A stretch of DNA of 64,000 nt from UBA4877 sp002399285 (lineage in GTDB: Bacteria; Bacillota; Thermoanaerobacteria; Thermoanaerobacterales; UBA4877): assembly GCA_036771835.1 (NCBI GenBank), contig DAIPGN010000005.1:1-64000 (forward strand), read 5' to 3'. This document shows, piece by piece, positions 33,984 through 41,446 of the stretch (position 1 is the first letter of the stretch; every line of letters begins with the position of its first letter). The translations under genes were made by a program, and so were the position numbers. The notes under the pieces are model-generated. The model made no database searches, was not told the DNA's origin, and was given only the letters and a program-made list of their open reading frames with translations.

Positions 33984-34451
33984 ATGCAGTTGACCGAAGG
34001 CATGGAGGCGCCGGACTTTACCCTGCCGTCCGATAGTGGTGATATAACGCTGTCGCAGTACAGGGGCAAAAATGTGGTTCTCTATTTTTATCCCAAGGAC
34101 AATACGGCCGGATGCAGCAGGGAAGCCGTAAGCTTCAGGGATCAGTTCGGAGATTTTGATGCGGCGGATACTGTGATACTGGGCGTCAGCAGGGACGGTC
34201 TTAAGTCTCATGAGAAATTTTCCGCCAAGTACGAGCTGCCGTTTGGACTCCTTTCGGACAGCGAGAGCAAGGTATGCGGGCTCTACGGTGTGCTCAAGGA
34301 GAAAAACATGTACGGAAAGAAATCCATAGGCATGGAGCGCACTACGTTCGTCATAGACAGGAAGGGGTATATAAGAAAGATCTTTAATAAGGTGAAGGTA
34401 GACGGACATGCCTGTAATGTTCTGAATGCAGTATCAGCTTTATCAGGCTGA
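33984..34451 (+). CDS. bcp: Thioredoxin-dependent peroxiredoxin (BCP type)
   Basis: A 155-residue peroxiredoxin that reduces H2O2 and organic peroxides. It has PDFTLPSDSGDITLSQYRGK, then YPKDNTAGCSREAVSFRD, whose Cys is the peroxidatic residue. The resolving Cys found five residues later in many BCPs is Val here. Another Cys lies in SKVCGLYGV, so it may act as a 1-Cys or atypical enzyme. It follows AAGGGAGATG and ends before a deleted copy of the dispersed element and a terminator. Confidence 0.9.
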   Translation: MQLTEGMEAPDFTLPSDSGDITLSQYRGKNVVLYFYPKDNTAGCSREAVSFRDQFGDFDAADTVILGVSRDGLKSHEKFSAKYELPFGLLSDSESKVCGLYGVLKEKNMYGKKSIGMERTTFVIDRKGYIRKIFNKVKVDGHACNVLNAVSALSG

Positions 34452-34464
34452 GGGAATTATCTGT

Positions 34465-34517
34465 TTTTAGACAAACTGGCAGGCCGTGGCGAATCGTGCG
34501 ATTTTGGCATCGGTCTG
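34465..34517 (-). mobile_element. Dispersed hairpin element, internally deleted copy C
   Basis: On the minus strand this reads CAGACCGATGCCA, then AAATCGCACGATT, then CACGGCCTGCCAGTTTGTCT. These are the left and right ends of copies A and B joined together with the middle missing. What remains folds into one long hairpin. It is followed on the plus strand by the bcp terminator, and a diverged look-alike of that hairpin (AGGCTGAGGGAATTAT) lies on its other side. Confidence 0.6.
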
Positions 34518-34540
34518 AAGGCCTGACGGCCTTATTTTTT
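34518..34540 (+). terminator. Terminator after bcp
   Basis: AAGGCC-TGAC-GGCCTT is followed by ATTTTTT. It lies directly against the end of element copy C. Confidence 0.85.
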
Positions 34541-34560
34541 TGGCGATACAAAGAAGGAAA

Positions 34561-34593
34561 TTGACATTTTGTATAGAATACCATACTATACAA
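34561..34593 (+). promoter_or_regulatory. Promoter with internal palindrome, upstream of ptb copy 2
   Basis: TTGACA (34561-34566) and TACTAT (34584-34589) are 17 bases apart, a near-ideal sigma-A promoter. The inverted repeat TTGTATAG-N9-CTATACAA (34569-34593) covers the spacer and -10 box, where a repressor would block polymerase. It is placed to drive ptb2-iorA-iorB. Confidence 0.75.
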
Positions 34594-34635
34594 AAAAATT
34601 TTAAGCTTTATAATTTTTTAGTCGGTGGTGATACC

Positions 34636-35541
34636 TTGATAACAAATTTTGAGCAGCTTAAAGACAAGGCTTTGAGTTCCGGTAAGATGGTGCTGTCAGT
34701 GGCTGCGGCGGCGGACGAAGCGGTCATTGCTGCTGTAGAGCAGGCGCGCTCGATGGGGATAATCGATGCCTACCTGGTTGGCGACAAGGATAAGATCTGT
34801 TCCATAGCCCGGGCCATGGGCGTTGATATCGGCAAATATGGGGTGATAGACGAGGCGGAGGCGGGAGATGCGGCGCGGACCGCGGTGAAGTTGGTGCACG
34901 ACGGCCGGGCCGATTTTGTGATGAAGGGCATCCTGGGGACGGCAGATATTTTGAAAGCCGTGCTGGACGAGGAGATCGGCCTCAGGGGGCAAAACCTGCT
35001 CTCTCATGTCATGGTATACGATATACCCTCGTATCATAAGTTGTTAATGGTGACGGACGGCGGAATGGTGATAAGTCCGAACCTTGAAGAAAAGGCGGGA
35101 ATAATAAAGAACGCCGCTGCGGTCGGCAGGGCGCTGGACATTGATCCGCTGAAAGTAGCCGCGCTCTGCGCTGTGGAAATCGTTAACCCCAAGATGAAGG
35201 CTACCGCCGATGCGGCTCAGCTGGCGGAGATGTCGGCAAGGGGCGAGTTTGAAGGGGCGGTCGTCGAGGGACCGCTGGCATTCGACCTGGCCGTAAGCAG
35301 AGAAGCGGCGCGGCACAAGGGCGTGGCCGGGCAGGTGGCGGGAGATGCGGACTGCCTTTTGGCGCCGTATATCGAGGTGGGAAACGGCATCGGCAAGTGC
35401 CTGGCGTACTTTGGAGGCGCGCAGTGCGCGGGTATAGTCATGGGCGCATCAAGGCCCATACTGCTGGTATCGCGGGCGGATCCCCCGGAGGATAAATTCA
35501 ATTCGATCCTTCTGGGCAGCGTGATCGCGTCCAATAAGTAA
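34636..35541 (+). CDS. ptb: Phosphate butyryltransferase-family transacylase, copy 2
   Basis: From the TTG at 34636, just downstream of the promoter and behind GGTGGTG, the protein is 301 residues. It has the Pta/Ptb segments FVMKGILGTADILKAVLD, VTDGGMVISPNL and GIVMGASRPILLVSRAD. It is a paralogue of the gene at 26488. Placed directly before indolepyruvate oxidoreductase, it likely handles arylacetyl-CoA such as phenylacetyl- or indoleacetyl-CoA, giving acyl phosphate for an acid kinase. Confidence 0.9.
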   Translation: MITNFEQLKDKALSSGKMVLSVAAAADEAVIAAVEQARSMGIIDAYLVGDKDKICSIARAMGVDIGKYGVIDEAEAGDAARTAVKLVHDGRADFVMKGILGTADILKAVLDEEIGLRGQNLLSHVMVYDIPSYHKLLMVTDGGMVISPNLEEKAGIIKNAAAVGRALDIDPLKVAALCAVEIVNPKMKATADAAQLAEMSARGEFEGAVVEGPLAFDLAVSREAARHKGVAGQVAGDADCLLAPYIEVGNGIGKCLAYFGGAQCAGIVMGASRPILLVSRADPPEDKFNSILLGSVIASNK

Positions 35542-35592
35542 CGGCGCTGTAAGGCCGATCGTAATGATAATTATCTTGAGGAGTGATTATGT

Positions 35593-37335
35593 ATGAAAGA
35601 GTTATTGACAGGCAACGAGGCCGTCGCAAGAGGCGCATACGAATACGGCATCAGCGTGGCCGCGGCGTATCCGGGGACGCCCAGTACGGAGATACTGGAG
35701 AACATGGCGCTGCGTCCGGAGATATATGCCGAGTGGGCCCCCAATGAAAAGGTGGCGCTGGAGGTGGCTTTGGGCGCAGCATTTGCGGGGGCAAGAAGCC
35801 TTGCGGCAATGAAGCATGTAGGGATGAACGTGGCTGCGGACCCGATGTTCACATCGGCGTATACGGGGATAAACGGTGCTTTTGTCATAGTGACCGCGGA
35901 CGATCCCGGTATGCACAGCTCTCAGGATGAACAGGACAACAGGTACTATGCCAAGTTCGCAAAGATCCCGATGCTGGAACCATCGGACAGCCGGGAGTGC
36001 AAGGAGTTTGTCGGCGAAGCGGTCTCGATCTCCGAGAGGTTTGATACGCCGGTGATACTCAGGCTGACCACTAGGATATCCCACAGCAAGAGCCTGGTGG
36101 AATTGGGACAGAGGGAAGAGGTACCCATAAAGCCATACAGGCGGAACGCGCCCAAGTATGTGACGACCCCGGGCAATGCGAAGGTCCTGAGGGTGAAACT
36201 GGAAGACCGGCTGAAGAGGCTGAAGGATTACAGTGAAAACTCGCCGCTCAACAAAATAGAGTGGGGCGATAAGAAGACAGGCATCATAACATCCGGCATT
36301 GCCTATCAGTATGCCAGGGAGGCCATGGGGGACAATGCCTCGTACCTCAAGCTGGGTATGACCTATCCCCTGCCGGACGACCTGGTAAGGGAGTTTGCTT
36401 CCCAGGTGGATGAGGTCTATGTAGTGGAAGAGCTGGAGCCGTATATTGAGGAGCGCCTCAGGATGCTGGGCATCAAATGCCATGGCAAGGACCTCATTCC
36501 CGCAGTGGGCGAGCTCAATCCCGAGATCGTGGCCAAGGGCCTTCTCGGCAGGGAGCCGGAGACCATAAAGCTGGAGACCAAACCGGTGGCCAGGCCGCCG
36601 CTGCTGTGCCCCGGCTGTCCGCACAGGGGAGTATTCTATGCGCTGTCCGCCAAGGACGCTGTCATAACGGGGGACATAGGATGCTATACCCTAGGCTCTC
36701 AGCAGCCGCTGAGCGCCATGGACACCACCATATGCATGGGGGCCAGCGTGTCCAACGGGCACGGCTTCCAAAAGGCCTTTGAAACTCACGGGATAGACAA
36801 GAAGGTCTTTTCCGTTATAGGAGACTCGACCTTCTTCCACTCGGGCATGACGGGCCTTTTAGACATAGCATACAACAAGGGAGGTTCCACGCTCATAATA
36901 CTGGATAACAGGATAACCGCCATGACCGGACAGCAGGAAAACCCGGGCACCGGATATACGCTTAAGAGAGAACCCACCTTTCGGGCCGATCTTGCAAAGA
37001 TATGCGCAGCATTGGGAATAGAGAAGATCAGGGAGGTCAACTCCCTCAACTTAGAGCAGGTGGAGGCAGCCATAGACGAGGCCATGGATACGAAAGAACC
37101 CATGGTGATAATAGCCAAGGCCCCCTGTGCACTGCTGAAGAGGGAAAAGCAGCCGGAAGGCAGAAGCAGGATCGACACCGATACCTGCATGCAGTGCGGC
37201 ATGTGCCTGCAGCTGGGCTGCCCGGTCATATACAGGGATGAGGACGACAATATCACTATAGATGAAAATCAATGCAACGGCTGTACACTCTGTAAGCAGG
37301 TGTGTCAGTTCGGCGCCATTGAGACAATAATGTAG
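35593..37335 (+). CDS. iorA: Indolepyruvate:ferredoxin oxidoreductase alpha subunit
   Basis: A 580-residue TPP enzyme subunit that decarboxylates aryl pyruvates to aryl-acetyl-CoA with ferredoxin as acceptor. The N-terminal LLTGNEAVARGAYEYGI, the TPP segment LCPGCPHRGVFYAL with GDIGCYTLG, and the C-terminal cluster motifs CMQCGMCLQLGCP and CNGCTLCKQVCQ define IorA. In the second cluster motif the residue after the last Cys is Gln instead of Pro. Its partner iorB starts 12 bases downstream. Confidence 0.95.
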   Translation: MKELLTGNEAVARGAYEYGISVAAAYPGTPSTEILENMALRPEIYAEWAPNEKVALEVALGAAFAGARSLAAMKHVGMNVAADPMFTSAYTGINGAFVIVTADDPGMHSSQDEQDNRYYAKFAKIPMLEPSDSRECKEFVGEAVSISERFDTPVILRLTTRISHSKSLVELGQREEVPIKPYRRNAPKYVTTPGNAKVLRVKLEDRLKRLKDYSENSPLNKIEWGDKKTGIITSGIAYQYAREAMGDNASYLKLGMTYPLPDDLVREFASQVDEVYVVEELEPYIEERLRMLGIKCHGKDLIPAVGELNPEIVAKGLLGREPETIKLETKPVARPPLLCPGCPHRGVFYALSAKDAVITGDIGCYTLGSQQPLSAMDTTICMGASVSNGHGFQKAFETHGIDKKVFSVIGDSTFFHSGMTGLLDIAYNKGGSTLIILDNRITAMTGQQENPGTGYTLKREPTFRADLAKICAALGIEKIREVNSLNLEQVEAAIDEAMDTKEPMVIIAKAPCALLKREKQPEGRSRIDTDTCMQCGMCLQLGCPVIYRDEDDNITIDENQCNGCTLCKQVCQFGAIETIM

Positions 37336-37347
37336 GAGGTGTGCCGT

Positions 37348-37926
37348 ATGAGCGATACAAAGAGTATTCTGTTGGTAGGCGTCGGAGGCCAGGGGACCAT
37401 CCTCGCCAGCCGCATACTTACAAAGGGATTGATCGGCGCAGGATATGACGTTAAGATGTCGGAGATACACGGCATGTCCCAGAGAGGCGGAAGCGTATCC
37501 ACACAGGTCAGATTCGGAGAAAAGGTATATTCCCCGATCATAGGCAGGGGATCGGCGGATGCCATAGTGGCTTTCGAGCAGATGGAGGCGCTCAGATATA
37601 CCGATTTTCTGAAGCCGGACGGCATGATGGTAATAAACGACTATAGGCAGCCCTCGCTTGCCATAATGATGGGCGATGCGGAATATCCGCCGGGCATAAT
37701 AGAGGAGCTTAGTTCCAAGGTCAGGACGGTGGTATTCGACGCTGCCGATGTGGCCGACAGCCTGGGCAGTCTCAAGGTACAGAATATCGTACTCCTGGGG
37801 GCGCTGATAAGGGTCATAGGCCTGGATAATCTGGATTGGGAGTCGATCATATCCGGCGAGGTGCCGTCCAAATTTAAGGACATGAATCTAAAGGCTTATA
37901 ATAGAGGACTCGAACTGGCGTCATAA
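37348..37926 (+). CDS. iorB: Indolepyruvate:ferredoxin oxidoreductase beta subunit
   Basis: The ATG at 37348 follows AGGAGGTG, giving 192 residues. The gamma-type fold is recognisable from ILLVGVGGQGTILASRIL and EIHGMSQRGGSVSTQVRFG. It forms the active enzyme with IorA. The order ptb2-iorA-iorB makes an aromatic amino-acid branch parallel to the branched-chain operon upstream. Confidence 0.94.
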   Translation: MSDTKSILLVGVGGQGTILASRILTKGLIGAGYDVKMSEIHGMSQRGGSVSTQVRFGEKVYSPIIGRGSADAIVAFEQMEALRYTDFLKPDGMMVINDYRQPSLAIMMGDAEYPPGIIEELSSKVRTVVFDAADVADSLGSLKVQNIVLLGALIRVIGLDNLDWESIISGEVPSKFKDMNLKAYNRGLELAS

Positions 37927-37978
37927 CAATTTCATAATCTCGCCCGCGGATACATATTGATTATATGGGTGAGGATTA

Positions 37979-38767
37979 ATGACAGTGGTAATTGTAAAAA
38001 GGGTATCGATCATTTTCGTAATCGCTGTGCTGGTGCTGTCCGTTTGTCTGTTTGGCAGACGTGCTCCGGCATTTAAGGAGGGGACCGAACCGAGGAAAAT
38101 AGCTATAGTTATCGATGATTTCGGCTATGACGGGAACGGTACCGAGGATATCCTCAAGATAAAGGAACACCTTACCGCGGCGGTGATGCCGAATTCTCCC
38201 TGTACGGCGGAAGATGCCAAAAGGGCGCATGAGAATGGATTCGAGGTGATCGTCCATCTGCCCATGGAACCCGTTGTGGGCAAGAAGAGCTGGCTTCCGC
38301 CTGATTCGATCACGTCCGACCTGGATTCGCAGGAGATCCTTAAGAGGACCTGCGAGGCCTTTGATCAGGTGCCCTATGCGGTGGGTTTCAATAATCATAT
38401 GGGTTCTAAGATCACGGTCAGCCGCGATATGATGTATGTCATACTTGACGAGGCCAAACGGCGCAATTTCTATGTCATAGACAGCAAGACGACCCAGGAC
38501 TCGGTCATCGACGAGGTATCGCAGGCACTGGGAATAGAGCATTACGACAGGGACCTCTTTATAGACGGCAAAAGCGAGGATGCGGTATACAAGCAGGTAT
38601 TGGAGCTGGCAAAGATATCGGAGAAAAAGGGTTATGCCATAGGAATAGGGCATGTGGGCCCTGCGGGCGGTTCGGTAACGGCCAAGGGGATATTGGATGC
38701 GATCCCCGAGCTCAAAAAGATGAATATAGAGTTGGTGTATGTCTCTCAATTAAAGGGGTCTTTATAA
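37979..38767 (+). CDS. Divergent polysaccharide deacetylase-family protein (YibQ/DUF610)
   Basis: A 262-residue protein with an N-terminal signal or anchor helix (residues about 8-24) and then IAIVIDDFGYDG, the Asp-Asp start of the divergent polysaccharide deacetylase family. Further family segments are FEVIVHLPMEP, GFNNHMGSKITV and FYVIDSKTTQDSV. Family members are exported and probably trim wall or other glycans, but the activity is unproven. It is followed at once by a full copy of the dispersed hairpin element. Confidence 0.85.
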   Translation: MTVVIVKRVSIIFVIAVLVLSVCLFGRRAPAFKEGTEPRKIAIVIDDFGYDGNGTEDILKIKEHLTAAVMPNSPCTAEDAKRAHENGFEVIVHLPMEPVVGKKSWLPPDSITSDLDSQEILKRTCEAFDQVPYAVGFNNHMGSKITVSRDMMYVILDEAKRRNFYVIDSKTTQDSVIDEVSQALGIEHYDRDLFIDGKSEDAVYKQVLELAKISEKKGYAIGIGHVGPAGGSVTAKGILDAIPELKKMNIELVYVSQLKGSL

Positions 38768-38773
38768 GACACC

Positions 38774-38941
38774 CAGGCCGTGCCAATCTAGCGCAACCGT
38801 GAAATTGCACTGCAATTTCACTTGCTGCGTTGGCCGCGCCTGCAAATGGCAGTCACATACGTTTTTAGTATGCTCCTTTGTTTGCAGGCTTGCCGCCTTG
38901 CCTTGCACGATTTGTCACGGCCTGCCAGTTGTCTGCATGCT
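38774..38941 (+). mobile_element. Dispersed hairpin element, full copy B
   Basis: This 168-base non-coding segment aligns along its length with 17541-17712. Its ends are clear inverted repeats (CAGGCCGTG at the left, CACGGCCTG at the right). A perfect hairpin GTGAAATTGCA-C-TGCAATTTCAC and a second stem pairing GCCTGCAAA with TTTGCAGGC lie inside. Flanks share TAA(A)GGGGTC and AAGAC-CC, which could be a diverged target duplication around a hairpin. No frame with start signals is present. Confidence 0.7.
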
Positions 38942-38967
38942 AAGGGGTCAGGATGTTAAAAGACCCA

Positions 38968-39447
38968 CTATTTCACATATATGTTCCGTGCTCCTTCCGC
39001 TCTGAGCTGTTTTGCTGCATCATCCACCTTCTGCCGTGTGGACTCTACGGATACTATGGCGCCGCCGGACTTTATGTCCTGCTCATACTGCTGTGCCTGC
39101 TCCGCCGGGATTCCCCAATCGACCAGGCTGCCTACTATACCTCCGCCCACGGCGCCGGTAACGGTTGCGGCCAACGGGCCCAGGGCGACTATGGGGCCGA
39201 TACCCGGGATCATCAGTGCGCCGGCGCTGGCGGCCAGGCCTGTGATTCCACCCAACACTCCTCCCGTCGTCATGCCGGAGCTCAAACTGTTGCCGCCGCT
39301 GTTGTCATTATTGCCCTGTCCCTTTTCACCCTTTGCGATCACGGACATTTCGTTGTCGGTCAGGCCCTTGGAACGCATATCCCTAATGGCCTTTTCGGCC
39401 GCGTCCGGCGACGAGAATGAACCTATTACTTTAGCTTTATCCGCCAT
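38968..39447 (-). CDS. General stress protein with YflT-like N-domain and Gly-rich core
   Basis: A 159-residue protein that begins KVIGSFSSPDAAEKAIRDMR, as in general stress protein 17M/YflT-like domains. It contains a long Gly/Ala-rich hydrophobic core (residues about 60-110, two possible membrane-inserting hairpins) and ends with an ESTRQKVDDAAKQLRAEGA helix that repeats the domain style. Such proteins are usually made under stress. It starts behind GGAGGG and is transcribed against its neighbours. The precise role is unknown. Confidence 0.75.
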   Translation of the reverse strand: MADKAKVIGSFSSPDAAEKAIRDMRSKGLTDNEMSVIAKGEKGQGNNDNSGGNSLSSGMTTGGVLGGITGLAASAGALMIPGIGPIVALGPLAATVTGAVGGGIVGSLVDWGIPAEQAQQYEQDIKSGGAIVSVESTRQKVDDAAKQLRAEGARNIYVK

Positions 39448-39538
39448 GTAAAAACCCTCCTTTTTTCTTAGATCACTATATATTCTTCACAATTTGTTGT
39501 AAAATATGTATATAATAATTGATTATAAAGGGGCGGCA

Positions 39539-40138
39539 ATGTTTTATACAATTTTTAAGCATATTTGTCATGTGGTTTTTAAGATCCTTTTTAGGATAAA
39601 ATATGAAGGGGAAGACAATATACCCAAGGAAGGGGCCTGTATTATTGCCAGTAACCACAGGAGCACACTGGATCCCTTTTTCATATTTGCAGGCTCAAAA
39701 AGGAAGATCATCTTTCTGGCCAACCGGTATCTCTTTGACATCCCGATAATAGGAGCATTAATAAATAAACTGGATGCCATACCTCTTAACAAGGACAAGG
39801 GGGATATAGGAGCGCTTAAGGCAGCTTTAAAGACACTGGAGTCCGGTGGTATAATAGGTATATTCCCCGAAGGCGGAATAAAGCAGGAGGATAATGCCGG
39901 TATAGAAGAGGGGGTATTGTTTTTGGCAAGAATGACAAGAGCGCCTATCGTACTGTGCAGCATAGAGGGCAGTGACAGAGCGCTGCCCGTGGGGAAATAT
40001 ATACCCAGGATGAGAAAAGTGACGGTACGCTTTTTAAAATGTCTGGAAAGCACCGGCATAACAAAGGACAATTATGACAAATACAAAAAAATAATATATA
40101 TGTATATAAACAATATACAGGAGGCAGAGGATGTATAA
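39539..40138 (+). CDS. plsC: 1-acylglycerol-3-phosphate O-acyltransferase (PlsC family)
   Basis: The ATG at 39539 follows AAAGGGGCGG and gives 199 residues. The acyltransferase motifs are NHRSTLDPF (block I, catalytic His and Asp) and FPEGGIKQE (block III). It would acylate lysophosphatidic acid at sn-2 to phosphatidic acid at the membrane. It overlaps the patatin-like gene by eight bases, so acyl transfer and acyl release are encoded together. Start sites further upstream are possible but lack a ribosome-binding site. Confidence 0.92.
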   Translation: MFYTIFKHICHVVFKILFRIKYEGEDNIPKEGACIIASNHRSTLDPFFIFAGSKRKIIFLANRYLFDIPIIGALINKLDAIPLNKDKGDIGALKAALKTLESGGIIGIFPEGGIKQEDNAGIEEGVLFLARMTRAPIVLCSIEGSDRALPVGKYIPRMRKVTVRFLKCLESTGITKDNYDKYKKIIYMYINNIQEAEDV

Positions 40139-40985
40139 AAAAACGGCACTTGTACTCGGAGGAGGAGGGGCCAGGGGTTATGCCCATATTGGCGTCATAA
40201 AGGCATTGGAGGAGGCAGGCATAGGAATAGATATGATCGTCGGTACCAGCATAGGGGCCATAGTCGGCGCGGGGTATGCCTCAGGTCTCACAGTTGAAGA
40301 ACTGGAATCCGTTGCAGGCTCCATGACCATGAGGAAATTCATAGAATTGATGGATATATCCGTTTCTTCTCAGGGTCTTATAAAGGGGAAAGGTATCAGC
40401 GATTTTTTGCGGCAGACGGTTAAAAAGCAAAGTTTTGAAGAACTCAACTTACCGTTTTATACGGTTTCCACAAATATACTGACGGGAGAAAAGATCGTAA
40501 TAGGCGAAGGTGATCTCATCAATGCCGTAATGGCGAGCATGGCTATACCGGGTCTGTTCACGCCCATACGCTATGAGGACAAGATTTTGGTCGACGGGAC
40601 CTTGGTGGACTTTTTACCCATAAAGGTCGCCATTCAAAATGGCGCCGAAAACGTAATCGCGGTAAACGTATCATCGGACGTTGACGGAATGTCCTCGCTG
40701 AGTAAAATATACAGCTATGTCCGAGGAGCCCTGGATAAGGTGGAGATCGCTGCAATACCACAAAATTTCAAGGGAGTGCTTGACAGACATCAAAACGCGC
40801 TGTATTTTACAGTCAAGGCCCTTGAAATAATGAATACGAAAAAACAGAGTATACAGCGCGCGCCGAACGTAATTATGCTGACACCTTCGGTGAAGGACAT
40901 AAGATGGTATAACTTCCACAAATCAAAAGAGGGTATCGAGGCAGGATATGAAGCCGCCTCCGGAATGATAGATAATTATAATTAG
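40131..40985 (+). CDS. Patatin-like phospholipase (RssA/YchK type)
   Basis: A 284-residue serine hydrolase with the oxyanion loop GGGGARGYAHIG, the nucleophile motif GTSIG, and the catalytic Asp in VDGTLVDFLP, so the Ser-Asp dyad is intact. Patatin-like enzymes deacylate phospholipids or other esters. Overlap with plsC suggests joint control of phospholipid turnover. A putative promoter for the following tRNA lies 30 bases past the stop. Confidence 0.92.
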   Translation: MYKKTALVLGGGGARGYAHIGVIKALEEAGIGIDMIVGTSIGAIVGAGYASGLTVEELESVAGSMTMRKFIELMDISVSSQGLIKGKGISDFLRQTVKKQSFEELNLPFYTVSTNILTGEKIVIGEGDLINAVMASMAIPGLFTPIRYEDKILVDGTLVDFLPIKVAIQNGAENVIAVNVSSDVDGMSSLSKIYSYVRGALDKVEIAAIPQNFKGVLDRHQNALYFTVKALEIMNTKKQSIQRAPNVIMLTPSVKDIRWYNFHKSKEGIEAGYEAASGMIDNYN

Positions 40986-41016
40986 GGGAAATATATAACC
41001 GGTCAAATGTGTGTGC

Positions 41017-41045
41017 TTGAAAAAAAACGGATCCTGTGTTATAGT
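41017..41045 (+). promoter_or_regulatory. Promoter of tRNA-Arg(ACG)
   Basis: TTGAAA and TATAGT are separated by exactly 17 bases. The -10 box ends 16 bases before the mature tRNA 5' end. Confidence 0.75.
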
Positions 41046-41061
41046 AGTAATGTTATAAGAT

Positions 41062-41138
41062 GCGCCCATAGCTCAGCTGGATAGAGTTACTGACTACGAA
41101 TCAGGAGGTCGTGGGTTCGAATCCCTCTGGGCGCACCA
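41062..41138 (+). tRNA. tRNA-Arg (anticodon ACG)
   Basis: A 77-nt cloverleaf with acceptor stem GCGCCCA/TGGGCGC, anticodon loop CTACGAA (anticodon ACG, probably edited to ICG for CGU/CGC/CGA), T-loop GTTCGAATC and encoded CCA. The top pair of the anticodon stem is an A-G mismatch. A promoter lies upstream and a terminator 55 bases downstream. AT-rich accessory DNA begins on its 3' side. Confidence 0.96.
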
Positions 41139-41192
41139 GGTATTATCTTATTATTTGTAAATATTCATATATGAGTTATATATGTAAATCAA

Positions 41193-41215
41193 TGGAGCTA
41201 TTGCTCCACTTTTTT
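41193..41215 (+). terminator. Terminator after tRNA-Arg(ACG)
   Basis: TGGAGC-TATT-GCTCCA is followed by CTTTTTTG. From here to 41446 I see only AT-rich sequence with no supported gene. Confidence 0.85.
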
Positions 41216-41446
41216 GTTGCATTTATAGGAATTTCGGAGCAATGACAATAAAATATAACTGTTCTTACCAACAAGTGACCAGCATTGCAAAATATAATGT
41301 ATGCCAGCAAATAATAGAAGCTTGCTATCTACTTGATTGAGTTTAAACACTATATATTTCTCTAAATTTTTTGATCTACCATTCTATTACCTTCATATAA
41401 GCAATAAAATTTCAATGGTATTCATATTGGAAATTCTCCAAATAGA

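Noticed and set aside
38799..39451. Plus-strand frames over element B and the stress-protein gene
   Set aside because: They run antisense to the minus-strand stress protein and across a structured repeat; no ribosome-binding sites.
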